Assembly (NCBI GenBank): GCA_040507985.1
Contig: JBEVNR010000050.1
Coordinates: 1 to 5,589, forward strand
Source of the DNA: JBEVNR01 sp040507985
GTDB lineage: Bacteria > Pseudomonadota > Alphaproteobacteria > Rickettsiales > UBA6187
Direction of reading: 5' to 3'
Length of the DNA: 5,589 nt
Below are positions 5,492 through 5,589 of this stretch, one piece after another. The position numbers were made by a program, and so were the translations under genes. The stretch's first letter is position 1; the number at the start of each line of letters is the position of its first letter. Below the pieces are notes generated by a model, which made no database searches, was not told where the DNA came from, and saw nothing but the letters and a program-made list of their open reading frames with translations.

Positions 5492-5589
5492 GTATATTTC
5501 TTGTATTTTTCCAAAACTATTGAGACGAGTTCATTGTCGGAATAATTGAACCTAAACTCGCATTCTTTGAGATGCAAGTAAAAAGTATG
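5482..5589 (-). CDS. IS1595-family (ISXO2-like) transposase, C-terminal 35 residues, partial at window edge
   Basis: The minus-strand frame entering at 5589 is open for 35 codons and ends at TAG (5482-5484). It contains YLHLKECEFRFNY near its start, which resembles the conserved C-terminal end of the DDE_Tnp_ISXO2 domain of IS1595-family transposases (typically 'HLKECEFRFNxR...LYKxLLK'), followed by a Lys/Tyr-rich tail. The rest of the transposase, including its catalytic acidic residues, lies beyond the window, so intactness cannot be judged. The expected Arg after 'FNY' is replaced by Ser-Asp, and the tail is somewhat divergent. The element is oriented against the truncated helicase gene, with only 13 bp between the two stop codons. 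The identification rests on a short peptide and is moderately confident. Confidence 0.68.
   Translation of the reverse strand, partial: HTFYLHLKECEFRFNYSDNELVSIVLEKYKKYTKR

Larger units (their letters stand above)
5455..5589 (-). mobile_element. terminal part of an insertion sequence (IS1595-like), outer end not exactly placed
   Basis: The transposase C-terminus at 5482-5589 implies that the element's terminal inverted repeat lies between its stop codon and the surviving helicase coding sequence, probably somewhere in 5455-5481. The boundary given is approximate. The opposite inverted repeat and any target duplication lie outside the window, so the end cannot be confirmed here. Confidence 0.5.

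Noticed and set aside
5472..5510. Rho-independent terminator after the helicase fragment
   Set aside because: The stem is 5 bp with an 8-nt loop and the following T-rich stretch is interrupted. It is coding sequence of the transposase on the other strand.

Overview
The window looks like a GC-rich bacterial chromosome, most plausibly an alphaproteobacterium. That assignment is an inference from the style of the RsmA and aldehyde dehydrogenase proteins, with no rRNA or other marker to confirm it. The left three quarters (about 1-3900) have uniform GC-rich codon use. The right quarter is visibly more AT-rich, carries a strawberry-notch-type helicase fragment and the end of an insertion sequence, and reads as accessory DNA.

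Left part (1-1587, + strand). An 18-bp tandem repeat encodes a Pro-Leu-Pro-Glu-Pro-Glu array of about 20 units and leads into a Lys/Pro-rich linker and a short C-terminal region with two copies of an acidic 'LEA' motif. An in-frame TAA at 153-155 breaks the repeat array, so the gene is split into a 5' fragment and a downstream part that could start at GTG 429. Ten bases after its stop lies a complete AmpD/AmiD-type N-acetylmuramoyl-L-alanine amidase (859-1587) with a peptidoglycan-binding-like tail.

Middle part (1644-3895, - strand). A complete NAD(P)-dependent succinate-semialdehyde-type dehydrogenase and a complete rsmA (ksgA) overlap by four bases (ATGA) and form a translationally coupled pair. 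They converge on the amidase gene, with a 56-bp gap in which I see no convincing terminator.

Right part (3896-5589). A 319-bp divergent intergenic region holds a candidate promoter for each direction, a long imperfect hairpin between them, and a palindrome over the -10 of the rightward promoter. The rightward gene is the N-terminal ATPase half of a strawberry notch (SBNO) family protein. It stops just where the second helicase domain should begin. Immediately beyond, on the - strand, is the C-terminal end of an IS1595/ISXO2-type transposase running off the window. The simplest reading is that insertion of this element cut the SBNO gene.

No CRISPR array, tRNA or rRNA was seen. The most noteworthy points are the SBNO/IS junction, the broken Pro-Glu repeat gene beside a cell-wall amidase, and the structured divergent promoter region.
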